Source: Wolbachia endosymbiont of Ctenocephalides felis wCfeT
GTDB lineage: Bacteria > Pseudomonadota > Alphaproteobacteria > Rickettsiales > Anaplasmataceae
Length of the DNA stretch: 64,000 bases
Direction of reading: 5' to 3'
Assembly: GCF_012277295.1 (NCBI RefSeq)
Contig: NZ_CP051156.1
Location: 496,001 to 560,000, forward strand
Shown: piece by piece, positions 49,158-58,796 of the stretch
How the letters are laid out: the number at the start of each line of letters is the position of its first letter
Numbering within the stretch: position 1 is the stretch's first letter
Position numbers and translations under genes: made by a program
The notes under the pieces: model-generated
The model's database searches: none
Seen by the model: the letters and a program-made list of their open reading frames with translations, nothing else
What the model was told of the DNA's origin: nothing

Positions 49158-49244
49158 ACTTAACTCCATTAATTATAAATTAATGATATTATACATAACT
49201 ATTATTAATTATTTAATAATAGTGCTTAACACAATGTACTATTT

Positions 49245-50039
49245 TTAGTATAAGAACTGTCTATCGAAAATTCTTTCATTAAGGGAGTAATCTCTATCAA
49301 ACAGCAAAGTCACTGTGTTTTCTTGATCTTTTTGTATCTTGATCCGTGCAATATCGTAAAATTCTTTGTAGTCTGACACTACAATTGCTGGACGGTTTTT
49401 TGTGTCATTAATGTCAATTTGTACCACAGTATCATTTGAGATAAGAGCACCATTCCAGCATCTTGGATAATAGCTATTGATGGAAGTTAGAGCCAATAAA
49501 TTTGAATTAAGTGGCAAAATTGGACCACCAGCAGAAAAGTTATATGCGGTGCTGCCTGTGGGAGTGGAGAGTATTATTCCATCTCCTCTAAATTTTTCTA
49601 TTTTCAGCTTATCATTAATAGTGATATTCATTTCTACTATCTGATTTGCTTTTCTAAATACATATACTTCATTTACTGCTATGTAATGATATGCTTTGCC
49701 ATTTGTGTCTGTAGCTTCCATTTTTAGTAAAGTTAACTGAGTTGAAATTGCGTGTTCTATATCATCAATCAAATCTTCACTGCAACTGAAGCATTTATTC
49801 ATCAAAAACCCAACATTGCCAGTATTGATTCCGTACACACGCATGTTTTTATTTTCTATAACATAATTGTGTAGAGTACGCAGCATAAAGCCATCACCAC
49901 CGACAACTATCAGTAAGTCAATTTCATATTTATTTTCTGCTGTAATGTTAACAAACCCTAATTCTTGTAGGAGCTTAGATACTTCCTGTGATTTTGGTGA
50001 TTCAGAAGCAACATAGCCTATATTTTTATATTTATGCAT
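49245..50039 (-). CDS. nadK: NAD kinase
   Basis: The protein has 264 residues. The NAD-kinase signature GGDGFMLRTLH lies near residue 49, NEVYVFRKANQIV near residue 125 and GDGIILSTPTGSTAYNFSAG near residue 150. It phosphorylates NAD to NADP with ATP, the only route to NADP. It is followed upstream on the same strand by rpmE with a 34-base gap. Confidence 0.96.
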   Translation of the reverse strand: MHKYKNIGYVASESPKSQEVSKLLQELGFVNITAENKYEIDLLIVVGGDGFMLRTLHNYVIENKNMRVYGINTGNVGFLMNKCFSCSEDLIDDIEHAISTQLTLLKMEATDTNGKAYHYIAVNEVYVFRKANQIVEMNITINDKLKIEKFRGDGIILSTPTGSTAYNFSAGGPILPLNSNLLALTSINSYYPRCWNGALISNDTVVQIDINDTKNRPAIVVSDYKEFYDIARIKIQKDQENTVTLLFDRDYSLNERIFDRQFLY

Positions 50040-50073
50040 GCTTCAACAAACCCTCTCAGAAAGGAGCAAAAAA

Positions 50074-50292
50074 TTAAAAAATATCGCCATACTTATCGTT
50101 AAACTTAGCTAGCTTACTAGTTTTACTTGTTGCTCCGCTCGTTAAGCTTCCAGTCCACGCAGGGTGAGTTAGTGGATCTCTATCGAGCTTTACCCTATCA
50201 CCTTCTTTTCCATATGTGGAAAGAGTTTCAAACTCTTGGCCATCTGTCATAATTATAATAATTTTGTGATAATCAATTTCTACTTCTGCCAT
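50074..50292 (-). CDS. rpmE: 50S ribosomal protein L31
   Basis: The protein has 72 residues with the L31 core MTDGQEFETLSTYGKEGDRVKLDRDPLTHPAWTG. The zinc-binding Cys residues of the C-plus form are absent, and the N-terminus is altered (AEVEIDYHKIIII in place of KxxIHPxY), as in other Rickettsiales-like forms. It is part of the large ribosomal subunit. Confidence 0.93.
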   Translation of the reverse strand: MAEVEIDYHKIIIIMTDGQEFETLSTYGKEGDRVKLDRDPLTHPAWTGSLTSGATSKTSKLAKFNDKYGDIF

Positions 50293-50411
50293 TGTTGTGT
50301 ATAAACCTTAATAAGTTATTATAGTGAATTCAGTTTACAAGATCAATCATTATTATATAGCATTGACAAAAAGTAAATAAAATGGTATAATTAGTAAAGA
50401 ATAAAAAATAT

Positions 50412-51377
50412 ATGATTTTAATTTTTCCGGGCCAGGGCTCTCAATTTGTGGGAATGGGAAAAAGCCTGTATGATGAATTTCCTGTTGCAAAGCAAGTATT
50501 TGATGAAGTAGATAGCATACTAGGTAGGAAATTATCTCATTTAATTTTTAACGGTCCCATTGAAGAGTTAACTATCACGGAGAACGCTCAACCAGCAATA
50601 ATGGTGGTTTCAATAGCAATGTTACGTGTAATAGAGCATGTATACGGCAAATCTTCTTTTTCTGATTATGGAATAAAATACGTTTGTGGGCATTCAGTTG
50701 GTGAATATTCAGCACTTTGTGCTGCAGGAGCATTAACGCTTGAGTCTGCAGTAAAGCTACTAAAAGTTCGCAGTGAAGCAATGCATGAAGCTTCGCTAAA
50801 ATGCAAAGGTGGTATGGTTGCGTTGCTAGGAGCTGAGATTAATGAAGTGGAAGATATCTTAAAATCCTCTCAAATTGATGGAATTTGTGAAGTTGCAAAT
50901 GACAATGGTGGAGGGCAGGTAGTAGTGAGTGGTACTGAAGAGGCTCTTGAAATGCTACCTGACTTATTTAAGAATTCGAATGTAAAGAGATTAGTTAAAC
51001 TACAAGTGAGTGGTCCATTTCACTCATCTTTGATGAAACCTGCTGATGAAAGGCTTTTGGAATTTTTGGAGGATATTGAAGTCTCTCGTCCTTTGATTCC
51101 TTTTGTGTCAAATGTTACAGCTAAAGAAGAAAGTGACCCAGAAATCATAAAGGATCTACTTGCTAAACAAATAGTGAGTAAAGTGAGGTGGAGAGAAATG
51201 GTTTTATATATGATAAATCACGGCATTAACAAATGTGTTGAAGTTGGGCCGAATAAAGTTTTATCTAATTTGATCAGAAGAATTGACCCGTCTGTCAGTG
51301 TAAAAAATATAGACAATATTAGTGATATTGATGTTTTTTTTAACAAATCATTGTATCCATTCAGGGGTATGGCTTAA
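50412..51377 (+). CDS. fabD: Malonyl CoA-acyl carrier protein transacylase, C-terminus altered by IS66
   Basis: The protein has 321 residues. GQGSQFVGMG opens it, the nucleophile is in VCGHSVGEYSALCAAG near residue 95, and the catalytic His is in VSGPFHSSLMKPAD near residue 200. It loads malonate onto ACP for fatty acid synthesis. The last residues YPFRGMA are encoded by the end of an IS66 remnant inserted at 51353; the native tail after NKSL is lost or was about to end. Catalytic residues are intact, so activity is likely retained. Confidence 0.95.
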   Translation: MILIFPGQGSQFVGMGKSLYDEFPVAKQVFDEVDSILGRKLSHLIFNGPIEELTITENAQPAIMVVSIAMLRVIEHVYGKSSFSDYGIKYVCGHSVGEYSALCAAGALTLESAVKLLKVRSEAMHEASLKCKGGMVALLGAEINEVEDILKSSQIDGICEVANDNGGGQVVVSGTEEALEMLPDLFKNSNVKRLVKLQVSGPFHSSLMKPADERLLEFLEDIEVSRPLIPFVSNVTAKEESDPEIIKDLLAKQIVSKVRWREMVLYMINHGINKCVEVGPNKVLSNLIRRIDPSVSVKNIDNISDIDVFFNKSLYPFRGMA

Positions 51378-51432
51378 GAAGCAATAGCCAGTAGGTTTTG
51401 AAAAAGATTTAACTTCTTTTGCCTCCAAGTCA
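51353..51432 (-). repeat. 80-bp duplicated end of IS66
   Basis: The sequence from GTATCCATTCAGGGG to CCTCCAAGTCA repeats the first 80 bases of copy F (51433 onward) with one substitution. It is a direct tandem repeat of the transposase-3' end, and supplies the stop codon of fabD. Confidence 0.93.
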
Positions 51433-52893
51433 GTATCCATTCAGGGGTATGGCTTAAGAAGCAATAGCCAGTAGGTTTTGAAAAGGATTTAACTTCTTTT
51501 GCCTCCAAGTCAAGTACAATGAAATTATCCTCTCAAGAAACATATTTCCCCGTTTCGATTGTGTAAAATATGAAACTTTTCGGTAAACAACGTAATGCCG
51601 AATCTGTCACTCAGCATAGTTGTTTGTCAGTGGAATATTTTCTGGATCGTCCAAAAATTTCCACATCATCAGATCCGATTTCATGATATTTTTTGCTACT
51701 CGAGACGCTCCAATTGCCTCGGGTAAATTTGATATATTCTTTAAGTAATATCTCGTTCGCTTGCATAATTTTCTTGCTCTTCTTATGAACCTTAATGTGT
51801 CTATTTCATCCTTTAACAGAGCTTTTTTCAATGCAAATAATTCAGTAGCAACATTCCTTAAATAATACCCCAAAACTTTCACTTCGCTATTCCAACTATG
51901 AGACAACCTTTCAAAATCTCTTGCTAAATGTGCCCAACAGACCTGCCTTTTCTTGCTGGAAAAGTAGTTGTAAGCTGCATATCTGTCGGTCACTACTAGG
52001 TTGTTATTCTTTCCAAATTTACTATTTTCCAGGACTTTCATCCCTCTTGACTCTGTCAATTTGATCACACTTCCTATTTTGCTCGCAAACATCCAGCACC
52101 AGCCCTGTTTACCTTTGTTGTAATGGCTAGTTTCATCGATATGTAAAATTTTGCTCTTGCTTACCTCTTCCTCAATTTGCTCATATGCTTCTTGGCATTT
52201 TTCTGCCACTCTAGCCTCGCTATTTGATACACTACCGACGCTGATATCCAGGTTGAAAATGTCCTTTATAATATTTGCCACTTCTTTTTTCGAATTCTTG
52301 TAAAATCCACTTAATGCTGCAATTACTGACTTAACTCTTGGACCAAATGTGTCCGCAGTTACTCCTTCTTGTAGCTTGCTACTTTTTCTTTTTCCACATC
52401 TTTTGCAATGTCCATGCTGTAGTTGATATTCAACTACATACGGCTTGATTTCCGGCAAATCGACCTTTTGATGAGTATACGGATCTTTTGATACCGCAAT
52501 TTCTCCTCTGCACTCACACGTATTGGGCAGTTCTATTTTTACCATCTCATCTGCCTCCATTTTAGGGCGGTAACTGCCTTTATGTCCAACCTGTGCTCCT
52601 ACTTTCCTGTCACTTTTTGGCTTATTTTCCCTCATCTTATATAATTCTTTGGAGCTTGGTATAGATGAATTTTTTGAATTTAAGCCAAGCCTTTCTTTTA
52701 ACTCAGCGTTTTCGATCCTTAGCGCTTTATTTTCTGCTTTAAGCTCTTCTATTTTTGTTTCTAACTTTTCTATAGTCTGCTTAAACTTTCGCAAAATTCT
52801 AAAAGATCAACCATATTACCTCACAGCCACTCTAGTTTACCTTTTTAGCATTCCTTGTCTACTCTTTATTTTACCGCCCGGCTGAATGGATAC
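51433..52893 (-). mobile_element. IS66-family element, copy F (1461 bp, defective)
   Basis: The ends are GTATCCATTCAG at 51433 and CTGAATGGATAC ending at 52893. The flanks AAATCATT (before the 80-bp duplicate) and TATTAACA do not match. The transposase carries a stop late in the frame. Confidence 0.95.
51454..52794 (-). pseudogene. IS66 transposase, stop after the catalytic Glu
   Basis: The frame is open from 52794 for 395 residues and stops at TGA (51604-51606) directly after NNYAE, where intact copies have CGA. It thus keeps all three catalytic acidic residues but lacks the last 50 residues. Unique changes include CECRG in the zinc finger (Gly to Arg) and KLCKRTRY. The stop is shared with copy B, and QLQHGHC with copy C. 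Confidence 0.93.
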
Positions 52894-52988
52894 TATTAAC
52901 ATAATTTTGCTAATTTATTATTAAACCGGCATATAAAACTGAACAAAAAGCTGCCGAGTTGATGCTAGAGAAAATTGAAAAAAGTAGT

Positions 52989-53309
52989 TCAACCAGCAAT
53001 TTCTGGAATTGCATCCTTAACCTGCTGGATTTTATCCTCTATTTCCTCTGTTTTTTTACCTATTTCATCTACTGTTGATAATAACGGTTCTACTATATTT
53101 TTGTCTATAGAATTACTATAATTTTCCATACTTTCGGTTAGAGCATCATAGAAATTTTTAAGGTGCTTAACAGTGATAACTGCAGCTTTAATTTCCTTGA
53201 TCTCATCTTTCGTCATATCTTTAGTTATATCAATTTCTTCTGTTTTAGTAGAAATCTTTTCTACTGCTGGTTTTATAAATTCCGGTTTTTTAAATTTGGT
53301 TTCAGTCAT
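52989..53309 (-). CDS. Small coiled-coil protein, unknown
   Basis: The protein has 106 residues, charged and helical, starting MTETKFKKPEFIKPAVEK with AGGAG six bases before the ATG. Heptad-like segments (VDEIGKKTEEIEDKIQQVKDAI) suggest a coiled coil. There is no signal peptide. It starts 8 bases after the end of the ankyrin gene remnant and probably shared its transcript. Its end EIEDKIQQVKDAIPEIAG resembles the end of that gene (LKEINKNIPEIADS), hinting that the two are distant duplicates. Confidence 0.65.
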   Translation of the reverse strand: MTETKFKKPEFIKPAVEKISTKTEEIDITKDMTKDEIKEIKAAVITVKHLKNFYDALTESMENYSNSIDKNIVEPLLSTVDEIGKKTEEIEDKIQQVKDAIPEIAG

Positions 53310-53667
53310 ATAAACTCCTATAAAAAATTATCACTATTGTCTCCTACAAAAGCAGTAGAATCTGCAATTTCAGGAATATTTTTATTAATTTCTTTAAGTT
53401 TCTCTGCCATCTCATAAAGTATTCTCTCAGATTGCGAGCCACATCTTTTTAGCATATTCAGCATATCTTCAGCTGCTCCAAGAACTTTTGATTTCAAGTT
53501 TTTATTTCCTAGCAATTTAGGATCTTCTAACACGGCATCGATGATATCTTGAAAACTTAAATGCTTTGACTCTGAAGAATACGTAGAGAAAGGTTTTAGC
53601 TCTTCATTGATCTCTTCTAACGATCTCACGGCTTTATCAAGGCTCTTTGCTAAATCACACTTGCTGA

Positions 53668-53676
53668 ACTCTTCTT
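53668..53676 (+). repeat. Target-site duplication of IS903 copy 2
   Basis: ACTCTTCTT at 53668-53676 is repeated exactly at 54767-54775 on the other side of the element. Nine bases is the duplication length expected for the IS903 group. Confidence 0.95.
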
Positions 53677-54766
53677 GGCTTTGTTGCATCGCTCTTTGGA
53701 TAGGAGGCAATGCATAATAAATTCATAAAGCTATCTCAAATTTAGCCATGCCTATTTCAGTAAATTTGTTCAGCAAATAACACTTGAGTAGCATTTCTTT
53801 CTCACGGTTAATCTCAGATTTGTTCCTAAAACTAAACCCAAATGTTTGCTTCAGTCGCGAGAAAAAACTTTCTATATAAGATCTCTTCCCATAATTTATC
53901 TCTTTTTTCCACTTCTTCATACCATCTTCACCATATGACTTTATGAGCTTGATTGTAGAATTTCTCTCAGCCATATAATCCAGCTTTGGATGCTCCACTG
54001 CATTGTTTTGCAGAGGAATTTTTGTCTTTATGCCAAGCTCATTGCACAATTTGTATAACTTCTTTCGATTATATGCTCTGTCTGCATATAGTGTGCTTAT
54101 ATTGTATTTAGCATTAGCCCTTGCAATAAGATCACAGGCTCCATAGTGGTCAGAATAAACTCCACTACTGTATTTTGCAGCTATGACTTTTTTGCTACCT
54201 ATCTCCAGCATTACATGCAATTTTCTTGTTTGCTTATAGCCACGGTACTTTCTATCTGTACCGTTTGCCTTACTATGGCCTGGAATATTATTGTAGATGC
54301 TTATTCCAGTGCTATCTATGGCGATCTCAATATTTTCCATACTGTTTTTATCATGTCTTCGATCATTAATTTTTAAGTTAAGCTTTTTGAATCTTCTGGA
54401 AGCCTGGGAATAGCTGATAACTTGCAAATTTTTCCCTATTTGCTCAAGGTATCCCGCTATAAACCCCACCGTTTGTCTTAGGCCTATTCTAAACAAATAA
54501 GTTATTATGTGAATTAGAATTACGACTTTATCACTATAAATATTGTTGCCACCGGTCATTTTGGGACTTTTTTCGTACCAATTTTCTATGGCATCGTTGA
54601 CGTAATAAAAAATATTTCCTCTTTCTTGGAGAAATTTGTTATATTCGTAGCAGTTACTGACTTTCATTTTGACTGGCATATTTTTCCTTTGTCGGTTAAA
54701 TGCCTGTTTATAATGAATTTCATCAGTAACTCCCAGTTCTTTTTACTTTAGCTATGCAACAAAGCC
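53677..54766 (-). mobile_element. IS903-type IS5-family element, copy 2 (1090 bp)
   Basis: The ends GGCTTTGTTGCATCGCT and AGCTATGCAACAAAGCC are flanked by 9-bp direct repeats, so this is an unrearranged insertion, directly into the ankyrin-coiled-coil gene. Confidence 0.95.
53723..54679 (-). CDS. IS5-family (IS903 group) transposase, intact
   Basis: The 318-residue frame is the same as copies 1 and 3 except KMTGGNN near residue 40 and a final Leu instead of Ser (FEIAL). DDE residues are intact. The element may be active. Confidence 0.95.
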   Translation of the reverse strand: MPVKMKVSNCYEYNKFLQERGNIFYYVNDAIENWYEKSPKMTGGNNIYSDKVVILIHIITYLFRIGLRQTVGFIAGYLEQIGKNLQVISYSQASRRFKKLNLKINDRRHDKNSMENIEIAIDSTGISIYNNIPGHSKANGTDRKYRGYKQTRKLHVMLEIGSKKVIAAKYSSGVYSDHYGACDLIARANAKYNISTLYADRAYNRKKLYKLCNELGIKTKIPLQNNAVEHPKLDYMAERNSTIKLIKSYGEDGMKKWKKEINYGKRSYIESFFSRLKQTFGFSFRNKSEINREKEMLLKCYLLNKFTEIGMAKFEIAL

Positions 54767-55970
54767 ACTCTTCTTTCACAGTTTTCAACACTTCTTCTAC
54801 AACAGGTTTCTCCTTCTCCAGCTCTCTCATCTCCTTTTGCAGTTTTGATAGCTCTTCTAGAGCAGTTGTTTTTTCTTCTATGATTTCTTTCAGCTTCTCC
54901 TTATTATCTTTCATTTGCTTCTCTAAAGCTGCTTTTGCTGCCTCCTTCTCTTCTTGGTCTTGTTCCCCTTTTTCTTTCAGTGCTTTCAGCTCTTCCTGCT
55001 TTTTTTCTACAGCGTCTTTTGCTTCCTTTAATGCTTTCTTCGCATCTTCCAATTGCTTTTGCACCTCTTGCTCATTCTCTTTTGCCTTTTCCAACTCCAC
55101 TTCTAGGCCTTTAGCTTTTTCATATTGCTTCTCATAACCTTCCAATATTGAACGTATTGCTTCATCCTTAGCTAGCTCTAACGGTGTTTTACCATCTTCA
55201 TTTTTTACTATATCAGCACTACATTTCACAAATAACCTTACAATCTCTAGATACCCTCGTTCCGCTGCCCAGTGTAGTGGTGTATAGCCAAATTTATCTT
55301 GAGCATTAATGTTAGCACCATATTTAATTAGAAGATTAACTATTGCCACATCTTCAGCCCAGTGCAGAAGTGTATAGCTACCGTCCCAAACATTCACTTC
55401 AGCACCATGCTTAAGCAATGTCTCAGATAGTTGTTGATTTCCATTTTTAACTGCCAAACCTAGTGGTGTAAAGCCGACATTATCTTTAATATTCACATTA
55501 GCACCACACTCAAGTAATTCCTCAGTGAATTTCTGATTTTCATATATAGCTGCCCAATGTAGTAGTGTATAGCCGCTTTTGTCTTGAGTATTAATGTTAG
55601 CACCATGCTCAATGAGATACTTAATCATATCTATATCTTTAGCCCAATTTAGCGGCGCATAGCCATCTTTGTCTTGAATATTTACGCCAGCACCATACTT
55701 AAGCAACGTTTCACACACTTCACAATTTCCATATTCGGCAGCCAAACTTAGTGCTGTACGACCATTATTATCTTTAATATCAATATTAGCATCATGCTCA
55801 AGCAACGTCTCAAGTAATTTCTGATATTCACGTTTAACTGCCCAATGTAGCGGCGTATAGCCATCCTTGTCTTGAACATTAATGTCAGCACCACTTTTTA
55901 TAAAAAGTTCAACTTTTATTAATAGTTTAGCTTCTTCTATATTCTCTTCTTGTACTGCATCAATTAACAA

Positions 55971-57548
55971 TTAAGTATTATAAGTCTTAACACCAAGCTC
56001 CAGTAATTCTGCTATATCTTCAAATTTCTTTTCACGAGCTAAGTCCAGTGGTGTATAGCCATCGTTATCCTTGATATCAATGTTTGCACCGTGTTGCACT
56101 AGCAGTTTTACTATTTCTATCTCTCCTCTTAAAACTGCCAAATGCACGGGCGTATAGCCATCTTTGTCTTGAGCATTAATGTTAGCACCACGCTCAATGA
56201 GAGACTTCACCATCTCTACACTTTTAGCCAAATGTAGTGGTGTATGGCCGTCCTTCCAGCCTTGAACATTTGCATTAGCACCATACTTAAGCAATGTCTC
56301 AGCTAATTTCTTATGTCCATTTTTAACTGCCAAATGTAGTGGTGTATGGCCGTCCTTCCAGTCTTGAATATTCACATCAGCACCATGCTTAAGCAATGTC
56401 TCAGCTAATTTCTTATGTCCATTTTTAACTGCCAAATGTAGTGGTGTATAGCCATCCTTGCCTTGAGCATTAATGTTAGCACCTTTATTAATGAGATAAG
56501 CAATAATCCATCCATTTCTAACCAAATGTAGCGGCGTATAACCATTATTATCTTGCGTATTAATATCAGCACCATGATCAAATAACATCACAGATATATC
56601 TATATGCCCCTCTTTAACTGCCAAATGTAGTGGTGTACATCCATAACTATCTTTAACATTCACGTTAGGAAGGTGCTTAAGCAATGTCTCAACTAGTTGC
56701 GGATGTTCATATTTAACTGCCAAATGTAGCGGTGTATAGCCTTCTTTGCCCTGAATATTCACATCAGCACCATTCTCAATCAACCATTCTGCTATTTCTT
56801 TATATCCTTGCTGAACTGCAATACCCAATGGTTTATAACCACTTTTTTCTTCTTGAGTATCAACATTGACACCATCTTTTATCAGCAATGCAGCTTTCTC
56901 AATATCGCACTTTTGTACTGCCTCAAATAACCGTCTAACTTTACAACCCTCTATACCAGGTGTTAATAAATTACTTATGGCAAGTATTTGAGTTAAAATA
57001 ACTCCAGGTTCTACTTTTTGATTTAATTTAATCGGAACCTTGCCATTTTTATCTTCTAAACAATCATCTGCTCCATGCCCTATTAGACACTTTACCATCT
57101 CTGCATCTAAGTCCAAAACTGCTAAGTGTAATGGAGTACGGCCATCCCTATCCTGAGCATTAATGTTAGCACCATTTGCAATAAGAAAATCAGCTGATTT
57201 TACATCTTTAGCAGCGTGTAGTGGTGTACGACCATTTTTGTCCTGAAAGTTTACATCAGCACCATGCTTAATCAGCAATTCTACTAAAGCATCTTTATAA
57301 TCAGAATTATTAGCTACTACCCAGTGTAGTGCTGTTAAATTCTGACGTATAGGCTCAACTGCCATATTAATATTAAACATATTAGTACCAAAACGCCAAC
57401 TAAGAAGTTTTATTAATTCCTCTACAAGACTTGGTTGACACCCTAGCCTGATAGCAATGGGAAAAAAACTATCATCTAATGAATGTTTTTTAATACTATT
57501 CTCAATCCCATCACACGTTGGCTCTATATGAATATAAGGCAGCTTCAT
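55971..57548 (-). CDS. Ankyrin-repeat protein, proximal part of a longer gene
   Basis: The frame has 525 residues with at least ten ankyrin repeats of the form DGYTPLHLAVKNGHKKLAETLLKHGADVNIQ. The N-terminal 75 residues (MKLPYIHIEPTCDGIENS) are not ankyrin. Two repeats (DGHTPLHLAVKNGHKKLAET, twice) are nearly identical in DNA. The TAA stop at 55971-55973 is followed in the same frame by LLIDAVQEENIEEAKLLI, which matches an internal spacer of this same protein (LFEAVQKCDIEKAALLI), so the stop is probably a nonsense mutation. Ankyrin proteins of Wolbachia are suspected to bind host proteins; the partner is unknown. Confidence 0.92.
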   Translation of the reverse strand: MKLPYIHIEPTCDGIENSIKKHSLDDSFFPIAIRLGCQPSLVEELIKLLSWRFGTNMFNINMAVEPIRQNLTALHWVVANNSDYKDALVELLIKHGADVNFQDKNGRTPLHAAKDVKSADFLIANGANINAQDRDGRTPLHLAVLDLDAEMVKCLIGHGADDCLEDKNGKVPIKLNQKVEPGVILTQILAISNLLTPGIEGCKVRRLFEAVQKCDIEKAALLIKDGVNVDTQEEKSGYKPLGIAVQQGYKEIAEWLIENGADVNIQGKEGYTPLHLAVKYEHPQLVETLLKHLPNVNVKDSYGCTPLHLAVKEGHIDISVMLFDHGADINTQDNNGYTPLHLVRNGWIIAYLINKGANINAQGKDGYTPLHLAVKNGHKKLAETLLKHGADVNIQDWKDGHTPLHLAVKNGHKKLAETLLKYGANANVQGWKDGHTPLHLAKSVEMVKSLIERGANINAQDKDGYTPVHLAVLRGEIEIVKLLVQHGANIDIKDNDGYTPLDLAREKKFEDIAELLELGVKTYNT

Positions 57549-57620
57549 ACAAACTCCACTAAAATATAGTTAAAATATTAACATGATTTATCTAATTTAT
57601 TATTAAATTAATATACAAAA

Positions 57621-58646
57621 TTAATATATACAGCCCACTGCCTCGCTAACGTTATTAAACCCATCCTTTCTTATCAGCTCTGCAAGTTCCAGGCTAATTT
57701 TGTTTACGATTTGAGGCCCTTGGTATATGAGAGCGGTGTACAATTGCACTAAAGAGGCTCCTGTTTTTATTTTTTCATATGCATCAGCACCGCTTGAAAT
57801 GCCACCGCACCCTATTAATAAAACTTTTCCGCTAGTAAGCTTATACATATCGCTCAGTAATGCAGTTGAAGGTTTGAACAACGGTTTGCCACTTAATCCA
57901 CCAACTTCACTTTGGTGAGAGTGCAAACCATCTCGGTTTACTGTAGTGTTGCTCACTATTAAGCCATTAATTTTATATTCTAACACTAACTCAGCAATAT
58001 TTTCCTTCGTCTGTTGATCTATATCTGGTGAGATTTTTAATATTATCGGTATAGATTCAGAACTATCAATTGATTTACGTGTTATATTGATTTCCCTCAA
58101 TAATTCTGACAGTTCTTGTTTATTATGTAGAGCACGTAAGTTAGGAGTATTTGGAGATGAGATGTTTAGCACTACATAATTGCTTTTTCCATACACCATC
58201 TTTATTAGATCAACATAATCGCTGATTTGATCCTTCGCTGTGCTATTTCTTCCTATATTTATACCAAAAATATAATCATCATGATCTATTTGTTTAAGAA
58301 GATAATCTATTCCTTTATTATTAAATCCTAATCTATTAATTATCGCATAATCTTTTACCAATCGAAAAATTCTTGGTTTGTTATTTCCATATTGTGGGTT
58401 ACGAGTTACGGTACCAACTTCAACAAATCCAAAGCCAAACGAGAGCATTGGTTTTATTACTTCTGCATTCTTATCAAAACCTGCAGCAAGACCCACAGGA
58501 CTCCTAAGTTTGTTAACAAAAAAGTCCACACTTAAAGATTCAGGCAACTCCATGGGTTTTCTACATGGCATTCTCTTTAATACCATAATTGCCAAAGAAT
58601 GAGCAGCTTCAGGTGGCAGTAAAAACAGTAAATTACGCAATATCAT
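57621..58646 (-). CDS. pyrD: Dihydroorotate dehydrogenase (quinone), class 2
   Basis: The FMN enzyme has 341 residues. The class 2 N-terminal membrane-associating helix is ILRNLLFLLPPEAAHSLAIMVLKRM. GLAAGFDKNAEV and the catalytic Ser segment LNISSPNTPNLRALHNKQEL (near residue 160) follow, then ISNTTVNRDG and IGCGGISSGADAYEKI in the phosphate-binding part. It oxidises dihydroorotate to orotate in pyrimidine synthesis, passing electrons to quinone. It stands alone on the minus strand. Confidence 0.96.
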   Translation of the reverse strand: MILRNLLFLLPPEAAHSLAIMVLKRMPCRKPMELPESLSVDFFVNKLRSPVGLAAGFDKNAEVIKPMLSFGFGFVEVGTVTRNPQYGNNKPRIFRLVKDYAIINRLGFNNKGIDYLLKQIDHDDYIFGINIGRNSTAKDQISDYVDLIKMVYGKSNYVVLNISSPNTPNLRALHNKQELSELLREINITRKSIDSSESIPIILKISPDIDQQTKENIAELVLEYKINGLIVSNTTVNRDGLHSHQSEVGGLSGKPLFKPSTALLSDMYKLTSGKVLLIGCGGISSGADAYEKIKTGASLVQLYTALIYQGPQIVNKISLELAELIRKDGFNNVSEAVGCIY

Positions 58647-58796
58647 TTTATGAAATAATATAATTGCTTTTTATATAACATAATTTCGCCCTCTTGTTCA
58701 GTTTATATTAGTAAATTAATTTCCTTTTTACATTAATATAGAAATTAATATAATTAAAAATATTAGTTAATATATCAATAAATATAAGAGGATGTT

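Larger units (their letters stand above)
53318..55970 (-). pseudogene. Ankyrin-coiled-coil gene, distal part, split by IS903
   Basis: Coding DNA at 54767-55970 gives ankyrin units (GYTPLHWAVKREYQKLLETL; GRTALSLAAEYGNCEVCETL) then a long coiled coil (ELEKAKENEQEVQKQLEDAK and more). IS903 copy 2 interrupts it; the frame resumes at 53667 as EEFSKCDLAKSLDKAVRSLE and ends at 53318. Removing the element and one 9-bp duplication gives an exact in-frame join (KTVKEEFSKCDL). Upstream the same frame is continuous with the ankyrin gene at 55971-57548 except for one TAA, so both belong to one long gene. A TTG at 55970 could serve as a weak restart. Confidence 0.88.
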
